From JAHOYW01 sp963664605 (GTDB lineage Bacteria > Verrucomicrobiota > Lentisphaeria > Victivallales > Victivallaceae), in NCBI GenBank assembly GCA_963664605.1, contig OY761536.1, forward strand, positions 3,968,001-4,032,000: a stretch of 64,000 nucleotides of DNA, written 5' to 3'. Numbering within the stretch: position 1 is the stretch's first letter; every line of letters begins with the position of its first letter. The translations under genes were made by a program, and so were the position numbers. Below the pieces are notes generated by a model that did no database searches, was not told the origin of the DNA, and worked only from the letters and a program-made list of their open reading frames with translations. Positions 24,109 through 31,789 of the stretch are shown here, piece after piece.

Positions 24109-25254
24109 ATGCAATACATTAAACGGATTATCGAAAAAAAGCTTGCGGAATATATTCTCAACTTTCCTGCTGTATACATAACAGGGCCACGGCAATCAGG
24201 CAAATCTACCATGATACAGCAAAACCTTTCAAAAGATTATCAATACGTCACCTTCGATGATATGCGTGCTGTTAATCTGTTGCAGGATGACCCGGAACGA
24301 TTTATGTCCATCTACAATAACCACATTATTTTTGATGAAGTTCAGAAGGTGCCGGAAATATTTCCTCTTTTGAAAAGGCATATAGATAATGACAGACAAA
24401 ACTATGGTAAATTTATCCTCACCGGATCTAATCAGCTTATTCTACATGAAAAGGTGACAGAAAGTTTGGCCGGACGCATAGGAATATTGGAGTTATTACC
24501 GTTTCAAGTGGCAGAGCTTCCGCAAAGTTGCCGTCCAGAAAATTTGTTTAAGGGGGCTTATCCAGAGCTGGTCATGCGTGACTATCGTGCATGGCAGGAT
24601 TGGTATGCTTCGTATGTTGACACATATATTAACAAGGATGTACGACAACTCAGCAATATCGGAGATCTGCGTGACTTCCGTCGTTTGCTGATGCTATTGT
24701 CAGCAAATGTTTCACAACAATTAAATATGTCCACCTTAGCGAATGATATTGGAGTCAGTGTGCCTACCGTAAAAAGGTGGATCTCGATTCTGGAGTCTGC
24801 CTTTATTATATTTTTGCTACCGCCTTTCTATAAAAACCTCGGGAAACGGATAACCAAATCGCCCAAGATCTATTTTTATGATTGTGGACTAGTGTCTTTT
24901 TTAACAGGAATAGAGACAGAAAAGAATTTTGAAAACGGTCCGATGACGGGCCCTTTATTTGAAAATCATGTTATTTCAGAAATCGTAAAAAAAGAGATGC
25001 ATAATGATAGTCACTGTGATTTTTTCTATTACAAGGCAACTTCCGGTGCCGAGGCGGATCTAATCGTTGACCGACATCATTCCCTAGATTTTTTTGAGAT
25101 CAAAAGCTCATATACTTTCAAACCATCCATGGTGAAACATCTGGAAGCTTTCGAAAAAGAGTCCAGCAGTTCTTTTCTTCTGTACCGTGGAGAGTCTATG
25201 CCTTTTACACCAGACATCCAAGTATCTAATTACAGAGAATACCTGCTCTCATAG
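24109..25254 (+). CDS. AAA-family ATPase with DUF4143 and C-terminal nuclease-like domain
   Basis: A 381-residue protein of the widespread AAA_14/DUF4143 family. It has Walker A 'GPRQSGKS' (26-33), Walker B 'HIIFDEVQ' (72-79), sensor 'LTGSNQ', and a central winged-helix region 'MSTLANDIGVSVPTVKRWIS'. The C-terminal part has 'FYYKATSGAEADLIVD' and 'LDFFEIKSS', the D-ExK pattern of restriction-endonuclease-like folds. Function is not established for the family; members occur in many variable copies in anaerobe genomes and are often thought to act in defence or mobile-element maintenance. It is a single-gene transcript with its own promoter. The following 25255-25357 stretch holds nothing recognisable. 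Confidence 0.85.
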   Translation: MQYIKRIIEKKLAEYILNFPAVYITGPRQSGKSTMIQQNLSKDYQYVTFDDMRAVNLLQDDPERFMSIYNNHIIFDEVQKVPEIFPLLKRHIDNDRQNYGKFILTGSNQLILHEKVTESLAGRIGILELLPFQVAELPQSCRPENLFKGAYPELVMRDYRAWQDWYASYVDTYINKDVRQLSNIGDLRDFRRLLMLLSANVSQQLNMSTLANDIGVSVPTVKRWISILESAFIIFLLPPFYKNLGKRITKSPKIYFYDCGLVSFLTGIETEKNFENGPMTGPLFENHVISEIVKKEMHNDSHCDFFYYKATSGAEADLIVDRHHSLDFFEIKSSYTFKPSMVKHLEAFEKESSSSFLLYRGESMPFTPDIQVSNYREYLLS

Positions 25255-25357
25255 TTCCCGAGTTACCAGTGTTTGACTTAATGCCAGCGGAGCAGTCATT
25301 AGGGGGGGATAAAATTTCAAAGCAAGACTTTTTCACTAATGGAGTTACATATAAGTT

Positions 25358-25472
25358 ATTGCAATAAATGGCGATTTCAGAACTAACTTTAGTTCAAACT
25401 ATTCGCCCTTTAATTCTGACTTTTAAAAAAATCCTGAGCTCAGATTTTATATATCGAACGGCGCAAAGTACT
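25358..25472. repeat. Direct repeat, left copy (mate at 29599-29714)
   Basis: About 115 bp, starting at ATTGCAATAAAT and containing AGAACTAACTTT, CTATTCGC and TCAGATTTT blocks, is repeated in the same orientation 4.2 kb downstream with about three quarters identity by eye. It covers the 3' end of the truncated GH116 gene. It has no ORF of its own and no obvious terminal inverted repeats. Confidence 0.6.
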
Positions 25473-26600
25473 CAGGTTAAACAGAGCTCCTTCTTTAACA
25501 CTTTCCGGCAAGTCGCTTTTTAAAAAGGAGTTTACAAATTGTATTGTTGCAGACTCCAAATACTCCAGTTTGGTTGCAACGTATTCAGCAACATGCCAGG
25601 CATCATCAAATTTTGTACAATAGTAGTTTCCGATAGTGTTGGGGACGGAGCTTTCCACACATTGGCTGCCTACATCAGTTTGGGCAAGAGTCCAAGCCTG
25701 CCGGTTAGGGAAATGCCAGGTTAATAGGAATACCACATTGACTTTCTCGCCAGCTTTGACACATTGACGAACAGCCAATGATGCCATCGGCGCCGGACTG
25801 TTATTGAACGGACGATCTGTCAGTTCACCTGTACCGGAAAATTCATCCCAAAAATCAAGTAGTGTCTTACCCGTCCGTCCTCTTTCCCATGCCGTCCTGT
25901 AAGAAACTCCAGTTGTTGCTGTAGTTGTCAGAGCCATGGTTCCCCAAGCTTCATCCTTTTCGTCAACATTACCGGCACGCATGTCAATTCCTTGGATTGC
26001 AGAACTTTTACGGAATGCATTGATGTTACGGCGAGCATCACTTTCAAGTCCGATAAAGTTTGGAACATTCACACAAAAACTGGCATCAACATCATCCATA
26101 GTTATATTTTCAATTGTCAGGCGCAAAACCGCCACGGGAAGACTGCTACTATTTATATCGCATGGAATAAATGGATTGAACGCCTCAATAGACGCTTTTA
26201 CTGGCACATCTGAATCTGCGAGATTAACACGACCAAACGGATAACTGCCATCAAAAGAACACTCGCGAAACCGAGGCAATCCTTGATTGGGAACAGGACA
26301 ACCTGCATATCCTTCATATTCCCAGCCGTTTAATGGACCTTCCATTAAACGGGTAACTCGATTACCATTTCGGGGTTTTACCGATATTATGATTGAGGGG
26401 TAACAAGCACGCCCTGTTGCTTTAGGAGTAAAGTTTTTGGCTGGGCGGTTCATAATTTCCCAATCTCGCAAATTACCGCGTCCTCCAAGCGATACAGTCC
26501 CCGTGCCAATTCCTCCAACGGGTAATGCAATTCGAGTTAGATGATCATTGTCATATCTTTTTAGAACAGTCCATTTCTTTTTATGCTCATTCATGTTCAT
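25440..26600 (-). pseudogene. GH116 (glucosylceramidase/beta-glucosidase family) gene truncated to its N-terminal domain
   Basis: The 386 residues match only the N-terminal beta-sandwich (GBA2_N type) of GH116 enzymes: 'ALPVGGIGTGTVSLGGRGNLRDWEIMNRPA' region at 27-56, 'RGRTGKTLLDFWDEFSGTG' and 'VVFLLTWHFPNRQ'. Family proteins usually run to 700-900 residues, with the catalytic (alpha/alpha)6 barrel in the missing C-terminal half. The frame leaves the family consensus after 'LFNLSTLR' and ends within the direct repeat, reading RSIYKI-stop. The deletion therefore appears tied to recombination at the repeat. Without the barrel no hydrolase activity is expected, so it is called a pseudogene, though the remaining frame is intact. 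Confidence 0.75.
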
Positions 26601-26842
26601 TTTCCTTATTATTTTTTTATACGTTTTTATTTTGATCTGTAATATAAAGCTAATTTTATGATTCGCTTTATGCAGAAATGGTTAACAATTCTTGATTTCT
26701 TTTGATGGTGAATATGACCATTTTTGTAAAGGTATCTATGAATAAATTTATACGATAGATTTCCAGTAGCCATTACTAATCGATTGAATTTTTGTATAAT
26801 AGAATTTACTTGCTTCCAAGCTTAATGTTTAAAAGATAATAT

Positions 26843-27095
26843 TTACGGCGTTTTTTTTAGAAATTCAATTTCATTTATTTTGAATTTAACAGATTCGTTT
26901 TTATTGCCAGTTTTACTAAAGTATAACCGAAAATACTTAACCTTATTTCTTGTCGCCTTTGAAATATCAAAAAGTATTTCAACTGGTTTGTTAATTTCAA
27001 TAAGAGAACATTCTATCTGTTTACAAGGGGAATATGATTTCTGAAAGATTGCGACAGCAAAGTCAGCAGCTTTAAAATTGCCGGCTAAGTATCAT
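26843..27095 (-). pseudogene. Decayed C-terminal fragment of an unknown protein
   Basis: In the 615-bp gap between the GH116 relic and araD, one minus-strand frame stays open for about 83 codons and ends at TAA 26843-26845. It reads 'GNFKAADFAVAIFQKSYSPC', later 'VKYFRLYFSKTGNKNESVKF', ending 'LKKTP'. The alternating polar and hydrophobic pattern looks like the last strands of a beta-sandwich (discoidin-like) of a carbohydrate protein. There is an in-frame stop just upstream and no start codon, so it is a remnant. The rest of the gap (26601-26842 and 27096-27215) is AT-rich without a gene. Confidence 0.4.
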
Positions 27096-27215
27096 TTCTA
27101 AGCCTCCAGTTAATAGAACTAGCAGTCCTTTGACTACCTTTGGTGTTGATTTGCCAACAAAAACTTTAGAAAAAATATGTAATACAAATGTGCGAAAACT
27201 TTTCAAGGAGCTACA

Positions 27216-27935
27216 ATGAGTTATAATGAACTTAAAAAACAATGTTTTGAAGCAAACTTAGAATTGCCGAAACTTGGCTTGGTAATTTATACCTTTGGCA
27301 ATGTTAGTTGTGTTGATCGAAAACGAGGAGTATTTGCAATCAAACCATCCGGGATAGATTACGAGACATTAAATTGGAATGATTCAGTGATTGTCGATTT
27401 TGATGGTCATGTAGTTGATGGGAAATTTCGCCCGTCAAGCGATACCAACACTCATGCTGTACTTTACCGTAATTTCACAAAAGCAGCAGGAATTGTTCAT
27501 ACTCATTCGACTTATGCAACGGCTTGGGCACAGGCTCAACGTGATGTGCCAATTTATGGGACTACCCATGCTGACCACCTGGCATGTGATATCCCCTGTA
27601 CTGACATAATGGCAGAAGAGCGGATTAAAAATGATTATGAAACTGAAACTGGTCTTCAGATTGTTAGTAACTTTGAAAAAGAGAATATGAATCCAGCAGA
27701 AGTCCAAATGGCATTGGTTGCAGGACATGGACCTTTTACATGGGGCGAAACAACTACCAAAGCAGTTTACAATGCAAAAATCCTAGAAGAGCTATCAAGA
27801 ATTGCATTTATTACTGAACAAATAAATCAAAATACTACACGCCTGAAAGATTCCTTGATTCTTAAACATTATGAACGTAAACATGGTAAAAATGCCTATT
27901 ATGGTCAGAGTGACATCAATTCTCACGATAAATGA
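27216..27935 (+). CDS. araD: L-ribulose-5-phosphate 4-epimerase (AraD/class II aldolase family)
   Basis: A 239-residue protein of typical AraD length (E. coli 231). Zinc ligands are visible as His95 and His97 in 'GIVHTHSTYATAWAQA' and His171 in 'LVAGHGPFTWGE'. 'SSDTNTHAVLY' (74-84, Asp76) and 'FAIKPSGIDYE' complete the family pattern. It converts L-ribulose-5-P to D-xylulose-5-P by retro-aldol cleavage and re-addition. AAGGAG before the ATG is a good ribosome site. It stands alone, without araA or araB, and faces the hipA gene convergently at 15 bp. It could feed xylulose-5-P metabolism together with the transketolase cluster, or be left from a dispersed arabinose operon. Confidence 0.9.
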   Translation: MSYNELKKQCFEANLELPKLGLVIYTFGNVSCVDRKRGVFAIKPSGIDYETLNWNDSVIVDFDGHVVDGKFRPSSDTNTHAVLYRNFTKAAGIVHTHSTYATAWAQAQRDVPIYGTTHADHLACDIPCTDIMAEERIKNDYETETGLQIVSNFEKENMNPAEVQMALVAGHGPFTWGETTTKAVYNAKILEELSRIAFITEQINQNTTRLKDSLILKHYERKHGKNAYYGQSDINSHDK

Positions 27936-27950
27936 ATTAAAAAGAAAGAT

Positions 27951-29177
27951 TTAGCACGGATTTAGAGATTTGCTTATCTGCGCTATATCCGCTTTACGAA
28001 TATTTAAGCTTGAAGCTAAGCTTTCCCAATTGCCTAAAGAACATTGAACATCATTGACAATATCGTCCACGTCTTTTTGGGAAATATCTGCTAATTTAGC
28101 TAGTTTCATTATATCTTTTATTGTCGGATTTTTACCTTCTCCTGCGATTGTACATGAATGTTCGCCTCCAGGGCCATAAGAAAATATTAAATCATAAACA
28201 GGAGCAAAAGACCAGCTCCCTGTGTTGTCCATCAGAAATGAGAAGTTTTTTCCATGATCATCCCGATTGTGAGCGAGGATATTAAAAATCATCAGCTTGA
28301 AGCACATTTTGACGTCAGAATAATTCTCGGTCAATCTGGAACACACCTTTAATAGAATTTCATAATCCAGCGAAGGAATTCTGAAGTCAGCATGAATCAA
28401 GTTGCTGAGTGTGTGAGCATGAAGACGTTTGTTTTTCCCATTGATTCGATCAAATCTTTTTGTGCCGAAATATGAGTTTCCATGACTATCTTCAAACAAA
28501 CGGAAGTCTGAAATATTAAGACCGGCATCTTTCGCCATTTGAGCATAAGCATACTCTATCTTTCCCGCATCTTTGAAATCATTTTCCGACCTGAATTTAA
28601 TAATCCAATGATCAAAGTTATCCGGTAATTCACATTCTCCCGAGATTAACGTTTTTCCGTCAAAACCAGCTAGGATTTTAGGACGTGCTCCACCGGGAGA
28701 ACCTCCGGCACCAGCCATGGCAGGTAAGACTTCACAAGGCTTCCCCTGAAGAATCTCCATAGAATTCTCAGATAATTCATGCAGATCAAGTAAATCACTA
28801 TCTGAATGACTAATATTTTCAGCAGGCTCATACGCCAAAGCTCCCATTCCACGGTTGCCAATATAGGCAAGACGGTCAATAATTGAGATATTTCGAAGAT
28901 TACGGTTGGTTTTTCTGAAAAATCTATCCATCAACAGTACGCCCCAGCCATCAGGAAGTGAGTCACTAAAGACACCAAAACTCTCTCGGGGATAGTTATC
29001 CTTATTTTCCTGCAAACCTCCTGTGAAACTCAATTTAAAAGGCGATATATTATATCCTGACTCAAGGTATTTACTATCATACTCAAAGAGAAATTTTTTA
29101 TCATTTGTTTCAACTAAGGTTCCAACCATGATTGGTTCAGTCGGAATATATTTCAGGTATACATTAAGCTTTCTCAT
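27951..29177 (-). CDS. hipA: HipA-family serine/threonine kinase toxin
   Basis: A 408-residue HipA-like kinase. The N-terminal subdomain ('FGVFSDSLPDGWGVLLMDR', 67-85) is followed by a Gly-rich ATP loop 'AGAGGSPGGARPK' (155-167). The catalytic 'NRDDHGKNFSF' (304-314, Asp306) and metal-binding 'FAPVYDLIFS' (Asp329) are also present. HipA kinases phosphorylate targets such as glutamyl-tRNA synthetase and cause growth arrest or persistence. The start overlaps the stop of the upstream antitoxin gene (ATGA), the normal hipBA arrangement. All key residues are present, so the toxin should be active. The direct repeats on either side suggest it may move with its block. Confidence 0.9.
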   Translation of the reverse strand: MRKLNVYLKYIPTEPIMVGTLVETNDKKFLFEYDSKYLESGYNISPFKLSFTGGLQENKDNYPRESFGVFSDSLPDGWGVLLMDRFFRKTNRNLRNISIIDRLAYIGNRGMGALAYEPAENISHSDSDLLDLHELSENSMEILQGKPCEVLPAMAGAGGSPGGARPKILAGFDGKTLISGECELPDNFDHWIIKFRSENDFKDAGKIEYAYAQMAKDAGLNISDFRLFEDSHGNSYFGTKRFDRINGKNKRLHAHTLSNLIHADFRIPSLDYEILLKVCSRLTENYSDVKMCFKLMIFNILAHNRDDHGKNFSFLMDNTGSWSFAPVYDLIFSYGPGGEHSCTIAGEGKNPTIKDIMKLAKLADISQKDVDDIVNDVQCSLGNWESLASSLNIRKADIAQISKSLNPC

Positions 29178-29482
29178 ATTCTACCACGCAGTGGAGTTGG
29201 AGTATTTTCAAGTTTTTCAAGTTCAGCTAAAGTCATCGGTTTTTCTATTTTAAATAAAGAACTGAAGTCGTCAAGCACACCTAATGCATTGGCTATTTGC
29301 AAAAGGCTTGTAAAAGAAACCTGCCCTGTCGTTTCAAACCTTTTTATACTGGATGCCGAAACGCCGGACATTTCTGCCAAGGTCGTTCTTTTTAATTTTT
29401 TCTGCAGCCTCAATGTTTTTGCTCTTTCAGCTACTTCAAGCTTTAACTCTGAAGGCAAATACACGTTAATATCATTGTTCAT
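29174..29482 (-). CDS. hipB: HipB-like XRE-family antitoxin/autoregulator
   Basis: A 102-residue protein with a single Cro/C1-type helix-turn-helix: 'KTLRLQKKLKRTTLAEMSGVSASSIKRFETTG' spans about residues 23-54. A short tail likely contacts HipA. It is encoded immediately upstream of and overlapping hipA. In known systems HipB represses the operon and neutralises HipA. Upstream (29540-29576) an inverted repeat AAAAATCAA...TTGATTTTT lies in AT-rich DNA and could be an operator or a terminator-like hairpin. The 29483-29598 stretch has no gene. Confidence 0.85.
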   Translation of the reverse strand: MNNDINVYLPSELKLEVAERAKTLRLQKKLKRTTLAEMSGVSASSIKRFETTGQVSFTSLLQIANALGVLDDFSSLFKIEKPMTLAELEKLENTPTPLRGRI

Positions 29483-29598
29483 ATATTATCCTTTATTGTT
29501 ATTTAAATCAAACTAAAGACAATATAATATCCTTAATATAAAAATCAAGAGGTAAATCATAAATATTTTGATTTTTCCTACACAAAATTATATCAAGT

Positions 29599-29714
29599 AT
29601 TGCAATAAATATCTAATTTTAGAACTAACTTTCCTACTAACTATTCGCTCCTTGATCCTGACTTTTTGGAATATTTTGAGTTCAGATTTTGTATGCCGAC
29701 CGGCTGAAAGCTCT
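29599..29714. repeat. Direct repeat, right copy (mate at 25358-25472)
   Basis: This is the second copy of the diverged ~115-bp repeat, in the same orientation, lying upstream of hipBA. A 65-codon minus-strand frame across it (29588-29785) has no ribosome site and no family resemblance and is treated as chance. The rest of 29715-29919 is AT-rich and holds nothing recognisable. Confidence 0.6.
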
Positions 29715-29919
29715 TGCGCATAACACGTTTTTAAAAATATTGATTTTCGGATATTATTTTTTAAATTATACCATATTTTTTTCAAATTGACATTACAAAT
29801 AACAATATAATATCTACCTGAAATATCTTTGAACTAGGCTTTCAAAAACTTGACAATAAATTTAAATCACTTATATTCAAATGTAGTTGATATTAAACAT
29901 TTTTACCGATGGGAATAAA

Positions 29920-30177
29920 ATGGAATACTGTAAAAAATGTCATGGAACCGGACATATTCCGTGTGATGCCTGCAAAGGCGGACTCATGGAGGTTCCTTGT
30001 CCCGAATGCGACGGAGACGGATGGTTCACAGAACCTGGAGTCGATAAGACATCCTCATGCACAAACTGCAAGGGCGAAGGTGATCTCGATCCTGAAAATT
30101 GTTCAGTCTGTCACGGTGAAAAGGTTATCAACTGCCCTGAGTGTGACGGTACAGGCGAAGTTCCAGTGAAAGAATAG
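29920..30177 (+). CDS. Small DnaJ-type cysteine-rich zinc-finger protein
   Basis: The 85 residues are almost wholly made of CxxC pairs: Cys4/7, 15/18, 27/30, 47/50, 61/64 and 72/75, several in the CxxCxGxG form of the DnaJ/HSP40 zinc-binding domain. There is no J domain and no C-terminal substrate domain, so it is not a DnaJ. ATG 29920 with GGGA upstream is preferred over a TTG eleven codons earlier. Stand-alone zinc ribbons of this kind may be chaperone- or translation-related. It sits right at the presumed left border of the conjugative element, so it could be the chromosomal neighbour of the insertion site. Confidence 0.75.
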   Translation: MEYCKKCHGTGHIPCDACKGGLMEVPCPECDGDGWFTEPGVDKTSSCTNCKGEGDLDPENCSVCHGEKVINCPECDGTGEVPVKE

Positions 30178-30241
30178 TCCAGCAAAATTCCATCCCCATC
30201 CATGCTAAGCGCATGGACAGGTACTGGGAAATATCATATAA

Positions 30242-30259
30242 ACCGAAGATCATTTCGGT
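30242..30259. terminator. Hairpin with T-rich tail between zinc-finger and integrase genes
   Basis: ACCGAA (30242-30247) and TTCGGT (30254-30259) pair around a six-base loop, followed on the plus strand by AAATTTTATTTTATT. It lies between the convergent zinc-finger and integrase genes and may end one or both transcripts. A second small hairpin, CCATGC...GCATGG, lies at 30200-30216. Confidence 0.5.
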
Positions 30260-30264
30260 AAATT

Positions 30265-31311
30265 TTATTTTATTGATGGCATATCTTTTAATATTCTACC
30301 AGATTTCTTGTCTTCGGAATACCGTTCAGTCATGTGCGGAGAGCCGTGTCCTACTATTCCTTGAATAACAGTTCTGCTGATTCCTGCTTCCTCGCAGTTC
30401 GTGATAAAGGTTGAACGCAGACTGTGAAAACTTGCTTTCCCGTGTTTATTATCCAGGACATTGGCCTTTTTCAATATTCGCTTAAACTGTACACCAAAAG
30501 TTCCAGAACTGTATCGCGCTACAGCTTCAGGGAAAAAATAGTCTGATAAATTGTCTTCTGCAGCTTTTCTGAGAACATCAATGACATCTTTATGCAGGTG
30601 AATATACACAGCCTTTCTGAATCGACTGGTTTTTGCCGGGACTATTTCAATTGCGCCGGTTTTCAAGTCAACATCTTCGACCTTGAGGTGGCATATATCT
30701 TTAAACCTCAAACCTGTGTGGAAAGCTATGATTACCGCGTCGTAATGGAAGCCTGTACAGTTTTCTAAAATACGTTTTACTTCCTGATCGCTATATGCGC
30801 GATATTTTATTGAATGGGCTCCAGTCCTGGCAGGTATGTCTTTCCAGATGTTTTCAACGTCATAAATCGCCAATAAACTCCATATCGCACTCAGGCTGCC
30901 GCGGTGATTGTTGAAGGTTTTTGGAGAACAATCGTTGTATATCGAGAGGTATTCAAAGGCGATCCTCTTGGTTATTTTATTGATATCGGATATTCTGGGA
31001 CGATTAACCTTGAGCCATTTTACAAAGCGGTTAAACTTTGCCACGGTGCTGGGCGAAGGCTCTCCACGTACTATCCTATACTTCCTGAAAACGTCTGACA
31101 GCGGGAATGGCTCAAGGCTATCAACTTCAATTCCCAATATTTCACGACGTTGTCTTTCAGCGCGCTCTCTTTTAAGCATCGCGTGTAATTCATCGTGAAA
31201 GATTTTCGCTTCTTTCTTTGATCTTGTTCTGGTGGACACCCATTTTCGACGATTACCGCCATTATAAAGAACGGCGTACCAATAAGGAGAATTTTTCTGT
31301 TTTGTAAGCAT
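30265..31311 (-). CDS. int: Tyrosine recombinase/integrase of the element
   Basis: A 348-residue phage/ICE-type integrase. The open frame extends to 31443, but the extra 44 codons derive from a duplicated coupling-gene tail, and TAAGGAACTGTAAC precedes ATG 31311, so the shorter start is chosen. The arm-binding domain is about 1-60, the core-binding domain about 70-160, and the catalytic domain about 170-340. The latter has Arg202 ('HTGLRFKDICHL'), Lys227, His296-x-x-Arg299 ('SFHSLRSTFIT'), His322 ('VGHGSP') and the nucleophile Tyr331 ('MTERYSE'), so the full catalytic set is intact. It would insert and excise the element. The 3' end faces the presumed left attachment border. Confidence 0.9.
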   Translation of the reverse strand: MLTKQKNSPYWYAVLYNGGNRRKWVSTRTRSKKEAKIFHDELHAMLKRERAERQRREILGIEVDSLEPFPLSDVFRKYRIVRGEPSPSTVAKFNRFVKWLKVNRPRISDINKITKRIAFEYLSIYNDCSPKTFNNHRGSLSAIWSLLAIYDVENIWKDIPARTGAHSIKYRAYSDQEVKRILENCTGFHYDAVIIAFHTGLRFKDICHLKVEDVDLKTGAIEIVPAKTSRFRKAVYIHLHKDVIDVLRKAAEDNLSDYFFPEAVARYSSGTFGVQFKRILKKANVLDNKHGKASFHSLRSTFITNCEEAGISRTVIQGIVGHGSPHMTERYSEDKKSGRILKDMPSIK

Positions 31312-31364
31312 GTTACAGTTCCTTAGTTTAATTTTTTTATATTGAATATTATTTTGTCGACCAG

Positions 31365-31484
31365 TCGATGGGAACTTTCCTGCCGCCGGTGCTTGAGCGA
31401 TGCTTGCTGACAGCCATATTCCTATTACTGGGGAAATTGACATCTGCTCGTAAATTGAATTTTGTAAATAAATTGCAAACGCTC
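31365..31484 (-). pseudogene. Duplicated 3' end of the coupling-protein gene
   Basis: About 120 bp upstream of the integrase repeat the last 45 or so codons of the VirD4-like gene (31797-31930) in the same orientation with about 80% identity by eye. The translation reads 'AIYLQNSIYEQMSISPVIGI' where the intact gene has 'AIYLQNSIYEQKSLFPAIGT'. A short deletion and frame change destroy the end. It is a relic of a second coupling gene or of a recombination event at this border. Confidence 0.75.
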
Positions 31485-31517
31485 ATATAGAACAGTCAAA
31501 AAATAGATGGCTTGAGT

Positions 31518-31754
31518 TTAATTTTCATCATTTATAAAATTTTTGCACTTGCACAATTTCCCATCTTCAGTTATTAATTTAATGAGCCTGTCATCAATTT
31601 CCTTATCCAAAGCAGCATAGGATATTATTGGTTCAAGTTCGCATTTATCATTGTATTCTTCTGGATTGTCTTGAAGTTTAGCGCAACTGTAGCAATTGTG
31701 TGCCAGCCAGTCCATAAACTTTGCTTCATCGGGAAAAATTTCATTTAATATCAT
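31518..31754 (-). CDS. Small cysteine-containing hypothetical protein of the element
   Basis: 78 residues, not recognised. It has a CxxC (Cys21, Cys24 in 'HNCYSCAKL'), a further Cys in 'NDKCELEP' and a C-terminal 'KLCKCKNF', together a plausible zinc-binding set. AAAGGAAACAC before ATG 31754 is a good ribosome site, and it starts 35 bp after the coupling-protein gene on the same strand. It may be a regulator or antirestriction-type accessory; nothing in the sequence decides. Confidence 0.6.
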   Translation of the reverse strand: MILNEIFPDEAKFMDWLAHNCYSCAKLQDNPEEYNDKCELEPIISYAALDKEIDDRLIKLITEDGKLCKCKNFINDEN

Positions 31755-31789
31755 CTTTATGTGTTTCCTTTTTTAATGGAGTGATTTAC

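Noticed and set aside
24109..25254. Reading the DUF4143 ATPase as a transposase or part of an insertion sequence
   Set aside because: It has P-loop ATPase and nuclease-like motifs but no DDE motif, and no terminal inverted repeats were seen around it.
29588..29785. 65-codon minus-strand frame upstream of hipBA
   Set aside because: It lies across the direct repeat, lacks a ribosome site and resembles no family.
31312..31443. Longer N-terminus for the integrase
   Set aside because: These 44 codons are the duplicated coupling-protein tail, and the ribosome site precedes the ATG at 31311.
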